From Sclerotiophoma versabilis (taxonomy: Eukaryota > Ascomycota > Dothideomycetes > Pleosporales > Didymellaceae): a stretch of DNA of 64,000 nt. This document shows, piece after piece, positions 9,966 to 21,700 of the stretch. Location: NCBI GenBank assembly GCA_012274445.1, contig JAAROD010000058.1:62001-126000 (forward strand), written 5' to 3'. Within the stretch, counting starts at the first letter, position 1. The number at the start of each line of letters is the position of its first letter. Under the pieces are notes generated by a model. That model was given only the letters and a program-made list of their open reading frames with translations, was not told the DNA's origin and searched no databases. Made by a program: the position numbers and the translations under genes.

Positions 9966-12058
9966 ATGACGTGTACCAGGACGGATTCTGGTCGTTCGAC
10001 CCCGAGCAGGCTTTCCTCAATCATCGAGGAGAACTCAGCCTTACAGGCCACAGATACTATTAGCACTACTCCACCAGTATCTCGGCCACTTCCTTGTGCT
10101 CGATCGCACTCTTTACTACGTAGAAGTCACGAGCTCTCACCCGTATCAACCGAACCGGCATTGTCAACATCCAGCTCAAAGTCATCCTTGAATCGCTCCA
10201 TACGATCCCCTTCCGCCTCATCTTTCTTATACCATATGAAGAAGTTACCACTAGATGACGCCATACCCCTTGGAGGGAGTGCAGATCCAGCACTGGTGAA
10301 AGAGTTCCTGAAACTGGCTGAAAAGCGTTCCAAGGCCTTCGATTCGAGCGTCCATCGCTCGAGGGCGTTTCAAGTCTTCTGGTACTCTCTACTTTCGTGC
10401 ATAATCTACTTCGGATTCATTGGATACCCGCTCTGGGATGGTATTGCCTATTCAATCTAGTAAGCTCCTCCAGACGGTGTATCTGCCAACCTCCGCTAAC
10501 ATAGCACAAGCATATGGTTCAGTGGCGACTCTCACATGGCATATGGATTTCTCACTTTCTTTCTCTGGGGAAGTAGTCTCGCATGGCTGCCTCTTTTGTT
10601 TGTCAAGTTCGAGAAGAATCCTGATGTCGATCCTGAGCGTTCCAATCGCCGGTCAGACGCTTCCGAAACGTGTCTGTTGATCCCCGCATACAAAGCTGCA
10701 GGTGCACTACCAGAGACCATCGAACATGCTCTCAAGATCTTCGAACCGAATCAGATCTTTGTTCTAGCCAACGGCAACTCGCCAACCCCGTTAGACAACA
10801 CGGAAGACGTCTGCACAGAGTACGGTGTCAACCATGCTTGGGTTCCGATTGGCAGCAAGATCACCGCAGAGTTTGTCGGTGTGATGCTTGCGAAAAGGTT
10901 CAAATACTGTATGCTGATCGATGATGATGTTCATCTGCCGGCCAATATGCCGATTGTGACAGATCGCATCAGCGGTAACCGCAAACATGGATCTACAGTA
11001 TGCATTGGTTATTCCATTAAGAGTACTGGCCCAGCTGGTTCGAAAGGCACCTTGATCCAACAAGCCCAAGATATCGAGTACAAGCTATCTGGCTTGTCAA
11101 GACACTTCACGGGAACGTATGGAAGCGCCGTCTTCCCGCATGGGGCCATCATTCTGTGGGATCGGGACATCCTCGAGAAGCTGTTTTGGGGCCATCCCGG
11201 GTTCAAGATCAGTGAAGACTGGTACTTCGGCCATACCTGCAGGGTAAGAGGATTTATCTGGCATCACTACATAAGAAGTCTGCTTCTAACATCACTGTAG
11301 TCCGCGGGTTTCCGTATCCAGTTCTGCACGCAAGTATTTGTGCCGACGGAGACTCCGCCATCATTGTTCATCCCCGTCAAATCGACACGTGGTGGTTACG
11401 GCGAAATGACTGTTTGGAAACAGCGGTTCTATCGATGGTCAGTCTATTCCACTATACTTTCTAAGCCCTCAATACTGACTCTGTTTCCAGGAATTTCTTT
11501 TACCTGTACCGCCTTCGAGAAGACATCAACTACCTCTTCTTTGCCTGGCGACTTGGGCGATACGAATGGGCCACTAAACTCTTCATCCTGTCCGAGATCT
11601 ACTCGACTTTCATATACACTGCAAGACCAATCATGCTCCCTATCGCGTTGGTCGTTCAACCGAAGCTAGTTGCGATCATGACGGTAAGTCTCATGGCTGT
11701 GTACCTCCTAGGCGTTGTTTTCTTCAACGCCGTGCACCTGCGACGCAAAAAGGAGATGGTGTCATGGAAGGTCGTTCCTGTATATTTCCTCATGAAGACA
11801 GCTTTGACTTTTGTGAACACTGTGAGCGTATATTACTCACTTTATGCGTACGCGGACTTCTTCTCACGGAGACATCCGCGGGTTACCGAGAATTATCCCG
11901 CTTTAATGGCGGCAAAAGAATGTCTAGACGCTGAGGTTGCGAAAAAAGAGGCCGAAGATAGGGTCAAGGTTGTGACTGGCGATGGTGAAAAGGGTGTAAT
12001 GGTTACACCACTCCCAGCAGCGGTGTTGAAACAATCGGTAGATGAAAAACGCTTCTAA
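9966..12058 (+). CDS. Type-2 (GT2) membrane glycosyltransferase
   Basis: Processive-type family 2 glycosyltransferase, 645 residues, exons 9966-10459, 10505-11243, 11301-11437 and 11491-12058. A Ser/Thr-rich cytosolic N-terminus (1 to about 90) precedes membrane segments near 143-160 and 175-198. The catalytic domain shows LLIPAYKAAG at the nucleotide-binding strand, IDDD at 303-306, SEDW at 401-404 and the QRFYRW form of QxxRW at 452-457, as in chitin and hyaluronan synthases. Further membrane helices fill 480-590. It belongs to the fungal GT2 group that includes the Zymoseptoria tritici protein needed for hyphal growth on solid surfaces; that assignment is from memory of the family. A divergent sugar-nucleotide dehydrogenase and a following GH16-like gene suggest a shared extracellular polysaccharide. 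A GTAAGT at 11684 inside the last exon is probably unused because the frame stays open. The start is the first ATG; an upstream TTG was not used. Confidence 0.87.
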
Positions 12059-12770
12059 TAAGTGGATCCGGGATATATAAGTACTCAACACCACGAGTTC
12101 ATATCTTTGCCATTGCAACATGGGTGCCAGTTCCACTTCTTCTCAGCAGAAATATTGAATTGAGATGCATCATTCCTACAACGCCAATGAGGGTCTGCAC
12201 AGCTCTTTGCGGCGTACGAGGGTACCGGTACATGGTGCTGGCAGCAGCACTCGCCACTCGTTCTCTGGCGGATGCTTCGATAAATCCTCCTTGGCTTGGT
12301 GACGATAACAGATCCAATACGTGCTTGGCGACCCATAGTCTGTGTGTGTAGTACGAGTCTCCTCAGCAATGATGATATGTAGTTCTGTCATGCCAAGAAG
12401 CATTTTGCGAACGCAGCTGTAGTCGGACTATGAGGCAATGATTCGCGGATGTGGCCACAGCCGCAAACGGCGTCGGGAGCACCCGATGTCAGGGCTCAAC
12501 ACGCGATGTTGCCGGTTCTCTTTGTTTTAGCCGGCTGCTGATGACTGTTCGCGCGTTGACAAGATTCAAAACCCTTGGCTGACAGCCCTTTTTCTGACTT
12601 TGATCCATCTAAGCTTGCCGTTCAAGCCGGGCAATTGTGATGATGCCTTAAGCTGAGGTTCTCAAGGCTGCTGTTGGCTTTTAAGTGCAGCTCCATCTGC
12701 TCTTTCTGTGACATCGCAGTCTTTGCTATTACATTCTTCTCCAGCTTCTTCCGACTACCAATCAGTCGCA
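12059..12770. other. Intergenic space, no gene seen
   Basis: Between the GT2 stop and the GH16-like start, in tandem orientation. Short frames on both strands carry no recognisable motif. The last 100 bases are pyrimidine-rich and likely serve as promoter and leader of the next gene. Confidence 0.6.
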
Positions 12771-13778
12771 ATGGTTCAATCATCAGGAAATTTCTGTCGC
12801 AGGATTGTTATTGCTCTATTTATCCAGATATGCCTAAGTTCGGCTGAATGTGAATGCGGGTATCGAGTTCCCTACGGCGGCGACTCCTCGGGACAACCAA
12901 GAACATCACTCTTCACGGATGTTGTTCAGACCGACTTCCGCCAGATGCGCAGCATTGACGATTCTGATGATTGGAAAATCAGAGATCTCCGCTTGGAGTA
13001 CGAACCCGACAAACCTCGGTTCGGCAGAATAGTAGAAGAGAGGAATGTTGTTCTCAATCCCCTTTTGGCGAACTTGAATAGTTCGTCTGGGCCCAACATC
13101 GATGCCGGCCTGCAATTGGTTGTAAGATCCGCCTTAGTCGAAGACAACCTGGTCAGCACTGGCCAGATCCAGTCCAAGAGAGAAGACATTCGCTTCGGCA
13201 GTTTTAGGGCATACATGAAAACGTCGCCCATCAATGGCACATGCGCAGCGAGTTTCTGGTATCACAACGACACCCAAGAGATCGACATCGAACTACTGTC
13301 ACGCCAGCAGAAGGCTGGTCAAAACCCAATCAATCTGTCCGTCCAAAGCAAGGAAAGTCTTGCAAATGACAACGACCCTACAAATACGACGGGTTTTATC
13401 CAACCTCAACTTGGTTTCGATCCAGCTGAAGGCTATCACGAATACAGGTATGATTGGTCGCCAGAGGTGGTCAGTTTCTACACTGATGGTAGTTGGATGG
13501 GAGATATCCATGACAATATTCCTTCGACACCAGGCTACTTCCAGTTGAGCCACTGGAGTAATGGTTTTCAAAAATGGACTGCCGGACCACCTCCGGAGGA
13601 CGCGCTGATCACAGTGGTTTCCTTTATGGGTTTCTTCAACACGACAAACGAGGATCGTGTTAAAGATTTTGAGTCGCGATGTGGTGGAGGTCGAGGTGCT
13701 AGCAGTGTGTGCGACGTGCCTAATACTGGGATGTTATCCAAGGCAAGTCAGGGCCCAGATTGCGATGTTACGCCATAG
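12771..13778 (+). CDS. Secreted GH16-like glycoside hydrolase / transglycosidase
   Basis: Single-exon protein of 335 residues starting at ATG 12771; the frame is open further upstream only from a GTG. A signal peptide (about 1-26, hydrophobic core IVIALFIQICL) is followed by a concanavalin-like jelly-roll domain. The GH16 active-site strand reads EIDIE with Glu170, Asp172 and Glu174, and a YDWSPEVVSFYTDG strand typical of the family comes about 80 residues later. A TPGYFQLSHWSNG segment also matches fungal GH16-like proteins. Family members cut or rearrange beta-1,3 or mixed-linked glucans, or cross-link chitin and glucan in the wall. There is no GPI signal, so the product is probably released. 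It follows the GT2 gene in the same orientation, hinting at processing of the polymer made there, but that link is inference. Confidence 0.82.
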   Translation: MVQSSGNFCRRIVIALFIQICLSSAECECGYRVPYGGDSSGQPRTSLFTDVVQTDFRQMRSIDDSDDWKIRDLRLEYEPDKPRFGRIVEERNVVLNPLLANLNSSSGPNIDAGLQLVVRSALVEDNLVSTGQIQSKREDIRFGSFRAYMKTSPINGTCAASFWYHNDTQEIDIELLSRQQKAGQNPINLSVQSKESLANDNDPTNTTGFIQPQLGFDPAEGYHEYRYDWSPEVVSFYTDGSWMGDIHDNIPSTPGYFQLSHWSNGFQKWTAGPPPEDALITVVSFMGFFNTTNEDRVKDFESRCGGGRGASSVCDVPNTGMLSKASQGPDCDVTP

Positions 13779-14815
13779 ACTAATAGGAAGGCAAAGTCGT
13801 CAGCTATGAGACACATCCCTATGCCTGGAAGACCGAAGCTCATGCTGCTTGGTGGGTTGATGATTGGCGCTCTAGTCTTCTAGTAGCTGCTGTTTTAAGT
13901 TGGCACTCCGAAAGGCTTGCATGTTTTTTGAAGCTATAGACCATGGATCTTGTTCGTAAAAGGCAACGGCGTGCAAACTTTTCTTCAAATCCATTTCCGA
14001 GGGAATGTATGTTGCCGGTCGTACTCAATATATCATACTATGTAGCCGCCATGTTGGAGTTTTGAAAGACCAACTTATGATAGAGGACTTCTGAAACAAA
14101 CCAAGAAAATCGAAACCCGCTTCTCAAATCAAACACTCAGCATCTCAACATCCCTAAATACATATGAATCTTCTAAACAATCCAGGGAGACATTACCGCC
14201 AAGCGCAGAAGTACACATGCATGTTTTTCTTTTGCACATCTCTGGCCATCCATCCCTCAAGCAACAATCTGACAAGCCCCTTCCCAAGGCACTCTTCTGT
14301 CTTCCGATTTGATTCAACTAGTAAAACGTCTGAAAAGCAGCAAGCAAATCTCGCCACTCCTAATTTTTTGCTTTTTCCGTCCAAGAATAACAGCTGGACC
14401 TGAAACTCCGCTTGTTCTGGTCAACTAATGCTACAATCAAGATTATTCCATGGCACCCAGCGTAAAGAGACCGTACTATCCAGCGGTGAATATCGGAACT
14501 CAGGTTGGCGTATTACCGCATCCGGACACACGGTGCAAGACCCGAAAATTGAGTCTTTTTCAACTATGAATTCGGTCTGTATATCGATGTATATTCTCTC
14601 AGTCCAACTTGGACGTTGTTATCAAGATTCTAATGCGGCCGATGCCAAGACTCGGAAGGTAGGAAACGTAAATGATCACCATATTGTAAGTTGTGAGAGC
14701 TCTGCATCAAGCACACCATATCGCGAGATCAATGAGTTACATGTTTTGTTTCTGGTTCACTAGGCAGTATGCCTTATTAACTTCTGTCCTTTTGGAGAAC
14801 CCTTCTTCTCAGCAT
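13779..14815. other. Convergent intergenic space, no gene seen
   Basis: Lies between the 3' ends of the GH16-like gene (plus) and the secreted nuclease (minus). Only short frames lacking any family features are present. Confidence 0.6.
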
Positions 14816-15539
14816 CTAGCAAGTGTTCAACATACTCGTAAGCGCCGTCTTCTCCGCACTTGTAATGGTCAAGCTGTACACGCTCTTCACCTTAACCCAC
14901 ATCTTCGCATATGTGCAGTAGTAGCTTGTTAGCGGGGGCTTCCAGGCCTCTGGACCTTTATCGCCCTTGGATTGATTGACGCTATCTGTGACGGCGAGCA
15001 ACTGCGGGTTGGTCAGGTCATTAGCGAAGGCCTGGCGACGTGCTGTGGTCCATGATGAGGCGCCCGACTGGATTGTGTTAGTATGATTGACAAGTGTAAA
15101 GAAGGAAGAGGTCGAATGTACCTTCCAGGCATTGCTCAGGGGAACCATGTGGTCGATGTCAACATCGCTGGCGGCGGTCCATGTAGCGCCGTCGTAAGGG
15201 CTCTTCCATGTTCCGGATGTTGCAGTGCAGGAAGAGTCCTGGACGACATTGGTGCCGTCACGTGCAAGGACAACCTTACGTGTGTTGCATGCGCCTGTAG
15301 CTGTCAATTTGACGTTGCCTTGTTGTCTCCTCAGATTCTGTACCTGATTGGCTGATCCAGTGGGGAAACAAGTCACGGGAGTAACCAGTCTGAGGACCCT
15401 GAGCAGCAACGGTGAGTCCATCAAGTTGGGTCTTTGCCGCAGCGGTGGTGGGAACGTTTGGTGGCGCGCGAGGAACCAGAGGTGCAGGTGCAGCCGAGGC
15501 GAGAGTCGCCAGGACGAAGGTGAGGATCGCAGTCTTCAT
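14816..15539 (-). CDS. Secreted HNH nuclease (DUF1524 / GmrSD C-terminal type)
   Basis: Protein of 206 residues in three exons read on the minus strand: 15539-15344, 15294-15122 and 15067-14816, with introns of 49 and 54 bases. The signal peptide is clear (MKTAILTFVLATLASAAPAP), followed by a short Pro-rich region. The PF07510-type HNH centre is DVDIDHMVPLSNAW with the D-x-D-H core at 111-114, preceded by the CNTRKVVL and SPYDG strands and followed by NDLTNPQLLAV, SKGDKGPE and W.PP. Proteins of this type in bacteria and fungi are secreted or restriction-linked nucleases that use the His with a metal ion. Cysteines at 68 and 88 and in the CTYAKMW segment may pair outside the cell. Roles in nutrition, self-defence against microbes, or plant interaction are all possible; none is shown by the sequence. 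Confidence 0.88.
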
Positions 15540-16915
15540 AACGACTTGTCTGTCTGTTCCAGGTGACCGTTGGAAAAAATCGGGTTATGTGAAACCAAAC
15601 GAGGTTGCTTAAAACTGGGATCTGAAGAAGGAAGCGAGTAAGTCCTGTCTTGCCTTTCAAAAGGTGTTGATGCTCGCCACTCTTATACACTTTCTCCTAA
15701 GCCGCTCGCCAGCATTCTTCGGCGCAGAACAGCGAAGTCGCACATAAACGCCAATCAGCATGCCAATGATAAGGGTCTTCGGAACCACGCGCCAACAAGT
15801 TCACTGGGCTCTTCGCTATAGTACAGCACTTGTACATGCACCAGCGCGCTCACGATCCCAGAGTGGCAGGTCAAGACCTTGGCCAAGATGCGAAGCCTTG
15901 CACGTCTTCTTCCGGTTCGGGCGAAGTAGGCGATGGGTACCTGATCATCCGTAATGTGCTGCATACAGCAACGCTGCAACTGCCAGGAGGGGTCGCGGGG
16001 CCGACCTAGTTGCAGCTCCTGTAAGCTGACTGGGCATTCGGAAATTTACCAGAGCTTCGAACAGCGTGCTGGCGAACGAAGGTTTAGGAAGGTTGAGTGC
16101 AGGTGGTCTTATCGCATTGTCTGATTGGGTTACCTACATTTGGCATTATGTGTAGATCGCTACCTGATTGGCGCAGTAGATGAAACGACGAAAGACACGG
16201 CGGTTATGCGGTTCGGGGCGAGGAAACACGGCATCGTTAGTGGAAGGTGAGATGGCGAATAGATAACTAGAGCGGCGGAACGTGAGGATGCGGTATCTTG
16301 ACACAAAGCGATGCACTGGGCGGATGTCAGCGGAGAAATCCTATCAAAGTGGGCCGCCAGCAGCCAGGACTGTGGTGGGCGATCCTTACCCCGCGTTAGC
16401 ACGCACATGGTAAATTAGTCTAAGAATCACCTGGGCCTTGGCTCGAAAAGGAAGTGCCAAGCCGCAAGCATTCGCTCTATCGCGCAAGCTTGCTGAAATC
16501 TTCGTATCTGTGGTGCACATCGTCAAGGAATATGTCTATATCCTGAACACGCTCACGTTTCGAATGCGTCTGTGTTTGGTGGCATGGTAAGGTTGATCCT
16601 GGTTTTACGGAGATAAGCACTAGATGGGCCGTTCCAGCCGGAGCTTGCAGTGCCAACCCTTTAGTGCTGCGTTCGATGGTGTCTGATGAAGATACCGTTT
16701 CAAGTATGTAGAATACGATCCTAGGCTCGGCAATATCTGGACACTGGACATTCAAGAAGTACGTCCGGGATGTAGAGGTATTACGTAGAAACGACGCCGT
16801 CAGGTGGAAGATACAATATCATTCCTTTCCTTTAGCGACTGCCGCGTGTTCCATTGTTTTGTTGGTACAGGTGGTATGCGTACAGATATCCCGCGCAGAC
16901 GGAACTGAAACATCT
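15540..16915. other. Intergenic space, no gene seen
   Basis: About 1.4 kb between the nuclease promoter and the 3' end of the CwfJ-family gene. Weak frames (16160-16408 and 16477-16755 on minus, for example) have no recognisable domains. Confidence 0.55.
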
Positions 16916-18593
16916 CTACTCAGCGGCGAAGTCGAAGCTCTTGAAGGCCTCCTTGAATTTCTCGACATCCTGCTCTTCCTGAGGTTGCGTCTGGCCGCAA
17001 TCTTTCCAGTCGATCCTCTTGTCTAGCCTTAATAGCTTGGCCAGCACCTCTCGACCGAACTGATTGTGGAAACGGATCTTGTCATCAAAGCGCATGACCA
17101 AGCTTGCCTGCTTCTCTGGTGAATTCTTTGGGTCCCACACGAGGACCCTGAAGAAGTCGCTGTTCTCCTCCAGCCCATCACCAACATCTTCTTTTGTAAA
17201 GGCCGGCCAATGGAGATTCTCGGCCAACGCCTTGAAGGCAGCTTCGACAAGGCCTTTGCGTATGAGGTCTGTTGGCACTGGAAGGTACTGCCAATGCGTG
17301 TGCGGCAGGCTCGATTTGCTCACCTCCCAGGTTACAGAGCCGTATTCTTCACCCGCAACTGAGTTGAGCATGCTGTTCATGGCTCCTCGGTATCTTTGCA
17401 TCTCAGTGTAAGTAGCAAGACGTTCCTCCTCTTCCATTGAAGCGAGTGTTGGTTGATGTGAGAAAGGAATGATAAGCATATGGCACGGAAAGCCGAGCTT
17501 GGGGTACGTTTGCGATGTTGATAACGGCCCCCTTGCTGTGGTTACGTAGGAGCTGTCGCCGATGGAGGTGACTAGATGCGTTGCAATGTTTTCGTTCGCA
17601 AGGCAGAAGAAGCACTCTGCTGCCGTCAACGGCCCGCGGGACTCACCCTTCCGCCGCTTGTGCGGTCTTCGGCCGCCGCGAGTACCATCATCGTACACCA
17701 GGGCTTGCTCTTGTGGCTCTGGTGCAGCACGTTTCTTCTCCGACAGGACAAGAGGGCAGGCAGTGGAGCCTGATGGAGGTGTGATAGGATTGCTCGCTTT
17801 AGGATCTAAAGAGAAGGCGTATATCCACTTTTGCTTGTTGGGGTTGCCGTACTTGGCCAGACTGATGAACCGGGTGACTGGATAGAGGTTGTCGGTATCA
17901 TCACCAGGTGTGTGAAAGAATGGCTCTCGTTCCCAAAAGAAGCTTCCAGACGTCGAGAAATGGTATTTGGGTTTGAGCACTATGTCGAGATCGGCGATGC
18001 ACTGTTGCGTTGTAGGTGAAGCATCTGCACTGAGTTCGACCTTTGAACGCTTCTCGATACCCTCGGGCCAGTCACTAGTCACAAGGATGTCGGCTGTGGT
18101 TGCTCCATGCAGGATCTTGGCGTCTGTCTCGCCGTAGAAGGGTGGATACATGTCTTTAGACTGGCCTGCAATGATGTTGGGGTCCATCTGACCGCCAAGT
18201 GCAACAATGCGGATTCCTTCCGAGGTCTTCATAGTCGTTCTTTTGCCCAAAAAATGCAGATTGTGGCACAGCTCATCGTCTGAAGACTGCAGTTTCTCGA
18301 CGACAGCTGGTGGCAGGGCATGGCTGCTGAGAGCGAAGTATGTTGGCAATGCTACCTCGATTTGGCCGTCGACGAGCGACTGCACATCTGGCTCAGCTAC
18401 GTCGGCAGAGCTCTGCGTGCTGGCAAATAGGTTGCCAACAATGAGCGCGAAAGCAAAGTTGTTCTTCGCATGCAGCGCGTTCACTTTCTGAAAAACAGCC
18501 CGGAATTCGCCATCCACATCGCCAATGACCACACTACATCCATGTCAGAATGTATCCAGGAAAATGGTGTTGAGCTTACATTTTGGAGGCCAT
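16916..18593 (-). CDS. DRN1: CwfJ / Drn1 family protein (lariat debranching partner)
   Basis: Protein of 543 residues with exons 18593-18580 and 18533-16916; the first exon encodes only MASK plus two bases. The N-terminal half (about 6-230, starting VVIGDVDGEF) resembles the calcineurin-type phosphoesterase fold of the debranching enzyme Dbr1. A basic patch with RRPHKRRKG near 290 follows. The C-terminal half carries CwfJ_C_1, with CFFCLANENIATH and a HIT-like CHMLIIPFSHQ strand, and CwfJ_C_2, with SLPHTHWQYLPVP and an FDDKIRFHNQFGREVLAKLL tail. In yeasts the relatives Drn1 and Cwf19 bind post-splicing complexes and assist intron-lariat turnover, so a nuclear role in splicing is expected. Its start codon lies 182 bases from that of Utp20, on the other strand, so the two genes share a short promoter. 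Confidence 0.9.
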
Positions 18594-18775
18594 GATGATG
18601 TAATGATCTGGCGATGGCAGCTTTGGTGTTTTGGGGCAGCCTCGACCTCGGAGGTTCAGCGAAAGTCCGCAGCTAGCGCCCAAAAAGTGGCAGGCGCTAG
18701 TGAGAAATTCTGTGGGGACATTCGAGGAAAGCAGCAGCGACCCAGACTCCAGCGTTCGCAACTCTTTCACACAGC
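18594..18775. promoter_or_regulatory. Bidirectional promoter, CwfJ/Drn1 and UTP20
   Basis: Only 182 bases separate the two divergent start codons, so both promoters and both 5' leaders must lie here. No TATA box is evident. The pairing of a splicing-linked and a ribosome-biogenesis gene suggests shared control; this is inference from spacing alone. Confidence 0.6.
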
Positions 18776-21700
18776 ATGCCAGCAATGTCGCGGGGCACAA
18801 CTGGCAAACCCCCTGCAAAGCCGGGTGCGAGGTCGTCCGCGAAGTCGTCCTCCAAGGTGCGCGCACCCAAACACACCAAAGGCGGCACCGTTTCGTCCCG
18901 CAACCACCGCTTCCAGGGCTTTTCGCAGCGCATTGCAAAGCTCAAAATCGAGCCCGTCCGCCGCGGCCGCAGCACCATTATCGACGATGCCGAGCTCGAA
19001 AGCACCTTCTCGTACTTCAGAGACTCTTTCCTCGAGTGGAAGGAGCTCTGTCTGGCCGAGGACTTTGTGCACTTCTCCCGCAAAGTCTCGCCGCTCTGCG
19101 ACAGCCTCCCACAGGTGCTCCACCACAGCGACCGCATCGTCGACCTCCTTGTCGAGTTCATAGAAAAAGGCGAGAAGTTCAGCGAGGAGCCGCTGCTGAG
19201 TCTACTGGCGCATTTGGCACACGACCTGGGCGAACAGTTCGAGAAGCACTTTGAAAGGGTTGTCAAGACTGTGGCGCACTTGGCCGCCACTCACGCAGAA
19301 ATCGAGGTCATAGAATGGAGCTTCACGTGCCTGGCGTGGCTCTTCAAGTACCTCTCTCGACTCCTGGTACCAGACCTGCGGCCGACCTTCGATCTGATTT
19401 CGCCTCTGCTGGGGCGCGCGCACCAGAAGGCTTTCGTGGCGCGCTTCGCCGCCGAGTCGCTCAGCTTCCTCGTCCGCAAAGCTGGAGCTGGATACCATCG
19501 AGACAAGACACCTCTTTCATTGATTGTCAGACACATCTCCGAGCAGTTGAAGGAGCTTCAGGACAACGAGAAGGATATCGAATTTCAGCAGGGCATCATG
19601 TTCCTGCTAGCCGACTCGCTGAAAGGCATACAACGAGGCACACATTCAAGCGCCGTGGCAATTTTGCAGGCGCTCTTGGCCGAAGCGTACCACGACGACT
19701 ACGCGTCTCTCCAGGCTCCACCACTCGAACCAGTGCTGGTTGGTGTCGTTACCGCTGTCATTCACCATACAGATTCTGAGAACTTCAAGCCTTTGCTCGA
19801 CATTACCCTTGCGCAAGTACTGTCAGCAGGCTCAACACACGCAGCATTGTCATCTCGATTGCTGTTCGTTATTTGCGGCGTAAGGAAGGGTACCCGCATT
19901 GCAGACTGGAAGCCCATACTTGGTGCCCTTGAACACGTTCTCACCACTGCGGACGACCCGGGAAATCTCGAGTCCACAGAAGTTTGGGACCTGTTGTCGG
20001 CGGCCACTATCGTGTTCCAGTATTGCGCCCTAGACGCTGCGATACCTTACGAGAAGCTCCTAGAAGGCCTCACCAGGGGGGCATGGGATCGGTACTTCCT
20101 ACCATTCTGCAACATGTTTGCCGAGCTTGGAGCAGAAAGATTCAAGACCCTTTTGCTGCCATACTTCAAGCGGTTGGTCTCTTCATGCTTGTGTGTTTGG
20201 TTACGTCGTTAACAGTCGCCAGATTTATCGCACAGAAGGCCCACCAGCATGGACCTGAGCTCTGCATCATCCTGCCCCAGCTATACCAGAGCGGCACGAT
20301 ATCCGCCGGTGCCGTACACGCCTCAGAGCGCTGGCAAACGCTCCTCGATGGTCCGTTCCATGAGCTCTCAAAGGCACAGATCGAGGAAGATGATTTGGCC
20401 AAGTCAACATATCACTGTAATGCACTACTCGACGTCCTGGAGATTTTGGTCGTTCCTGAAGATAAGACAAGAAGCATCTGGGAAAATCTCAAGGAGCTGC
20501 TAGACACAGCCGCCAAAGTAGACTCGACTGAGAACACTCGCAAGACCAACATCTTTGGCACTGGCAAAGGTTTCCAGTATTTGGTCGACAAAAGCATCGA
20601 CGACCAGAACTTTGCTTTCAGTTTGTGGCCTTCGTTGTGTCAAGCAGCGCCAGTATACGCACACTCTCTCTCGTTCTGGAAGGCCCTTCTCGCTTTGATG
20701 CAGAAGAAGAAGAATGTTGTCTTGACAGGCGGACCCCATATGGAGCCTCTGAAGCGTGAACTTATACGATGCCTGAGTTCGCCATCTCACGAGATGCGAC
20801 TGACAGCAATTTACATCTTGGAGATCATCGCGGGAAAGAGCGAGGAGTTGCGCAACATCATCTCTGTTGCTATGATGATTGAGCAGACACCACTAGACCT
20901 TGAGAATCAACGCTCCATATCGATGCGCATAGGACAGCTGGCCAAGCTGTATCCTGAGGTATGCGCTGATGAATGGGTGGGCGAGGCGATACCTGCATTC
21001 TGTTTTGGTTTGATGCACGTAAGGATGGCGTCAGCGTGGGATGACACATGTGCAGCGCTGAAGGCCATGTGCGATCTCAAAGAAGGCGAGATCTTCATTT
21101 CGCAGATCGCTTTTGGATGGCTGGGTGAGCCTGACAGTCTTGAGAACTCTGCCAGCGGCCTGACGAAGAACACGACACCAAAGCGCTATGCCAACGAATT
21201 CGAGTGCACGAATGTGTTCAAGCTGCAAGATCTCGTCTCCGACAACCAGGAGCTATCATACAACATTGATGACAAGCTTGGGGCCATGTTCGACGAAACA
21301 CATCCACAGATACCGTTCATCAACGCCTTCAGCAGAACGCAGGCGCTGCGTCTGTTGAATGCACTACCACACATCGCTGAGAAACGTTCGCGTCTGCTTG
21401 TACCTGTGCTTCTGGACTGGGCGCTGGACATGCCTGCCGCAGCGATTGAGCACGAGGATAACATGCACGACGATTTGCCCGATCTATCACAGCAGCGTTG
21501 GCCGCGGAAAGACCAGAAGGCTATGTTGTCTGTCTTCTCAAAATTTAACAACCCCAAAGTTTTGTACCGATCCAGTGAGGTACGCGATGCCCTACTAATG
21601 TTGCTGAGCAACGGCGATGTCGAAATCCAGAAAGCTGCTCTCCAAGCTCTTCTGACCTGGAAGGACCGTTCTGTGACGGCGTATCAGGAGGAGCTGCTTG

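Noticed and set aside
11684..11689. GTAAGT inside the last GT2 exon as a possible donor site
   Set aside because: The frame is open across it and encodes plausible membrane helices; no nearby pyrimidine-rich acceptor of suitable distance.
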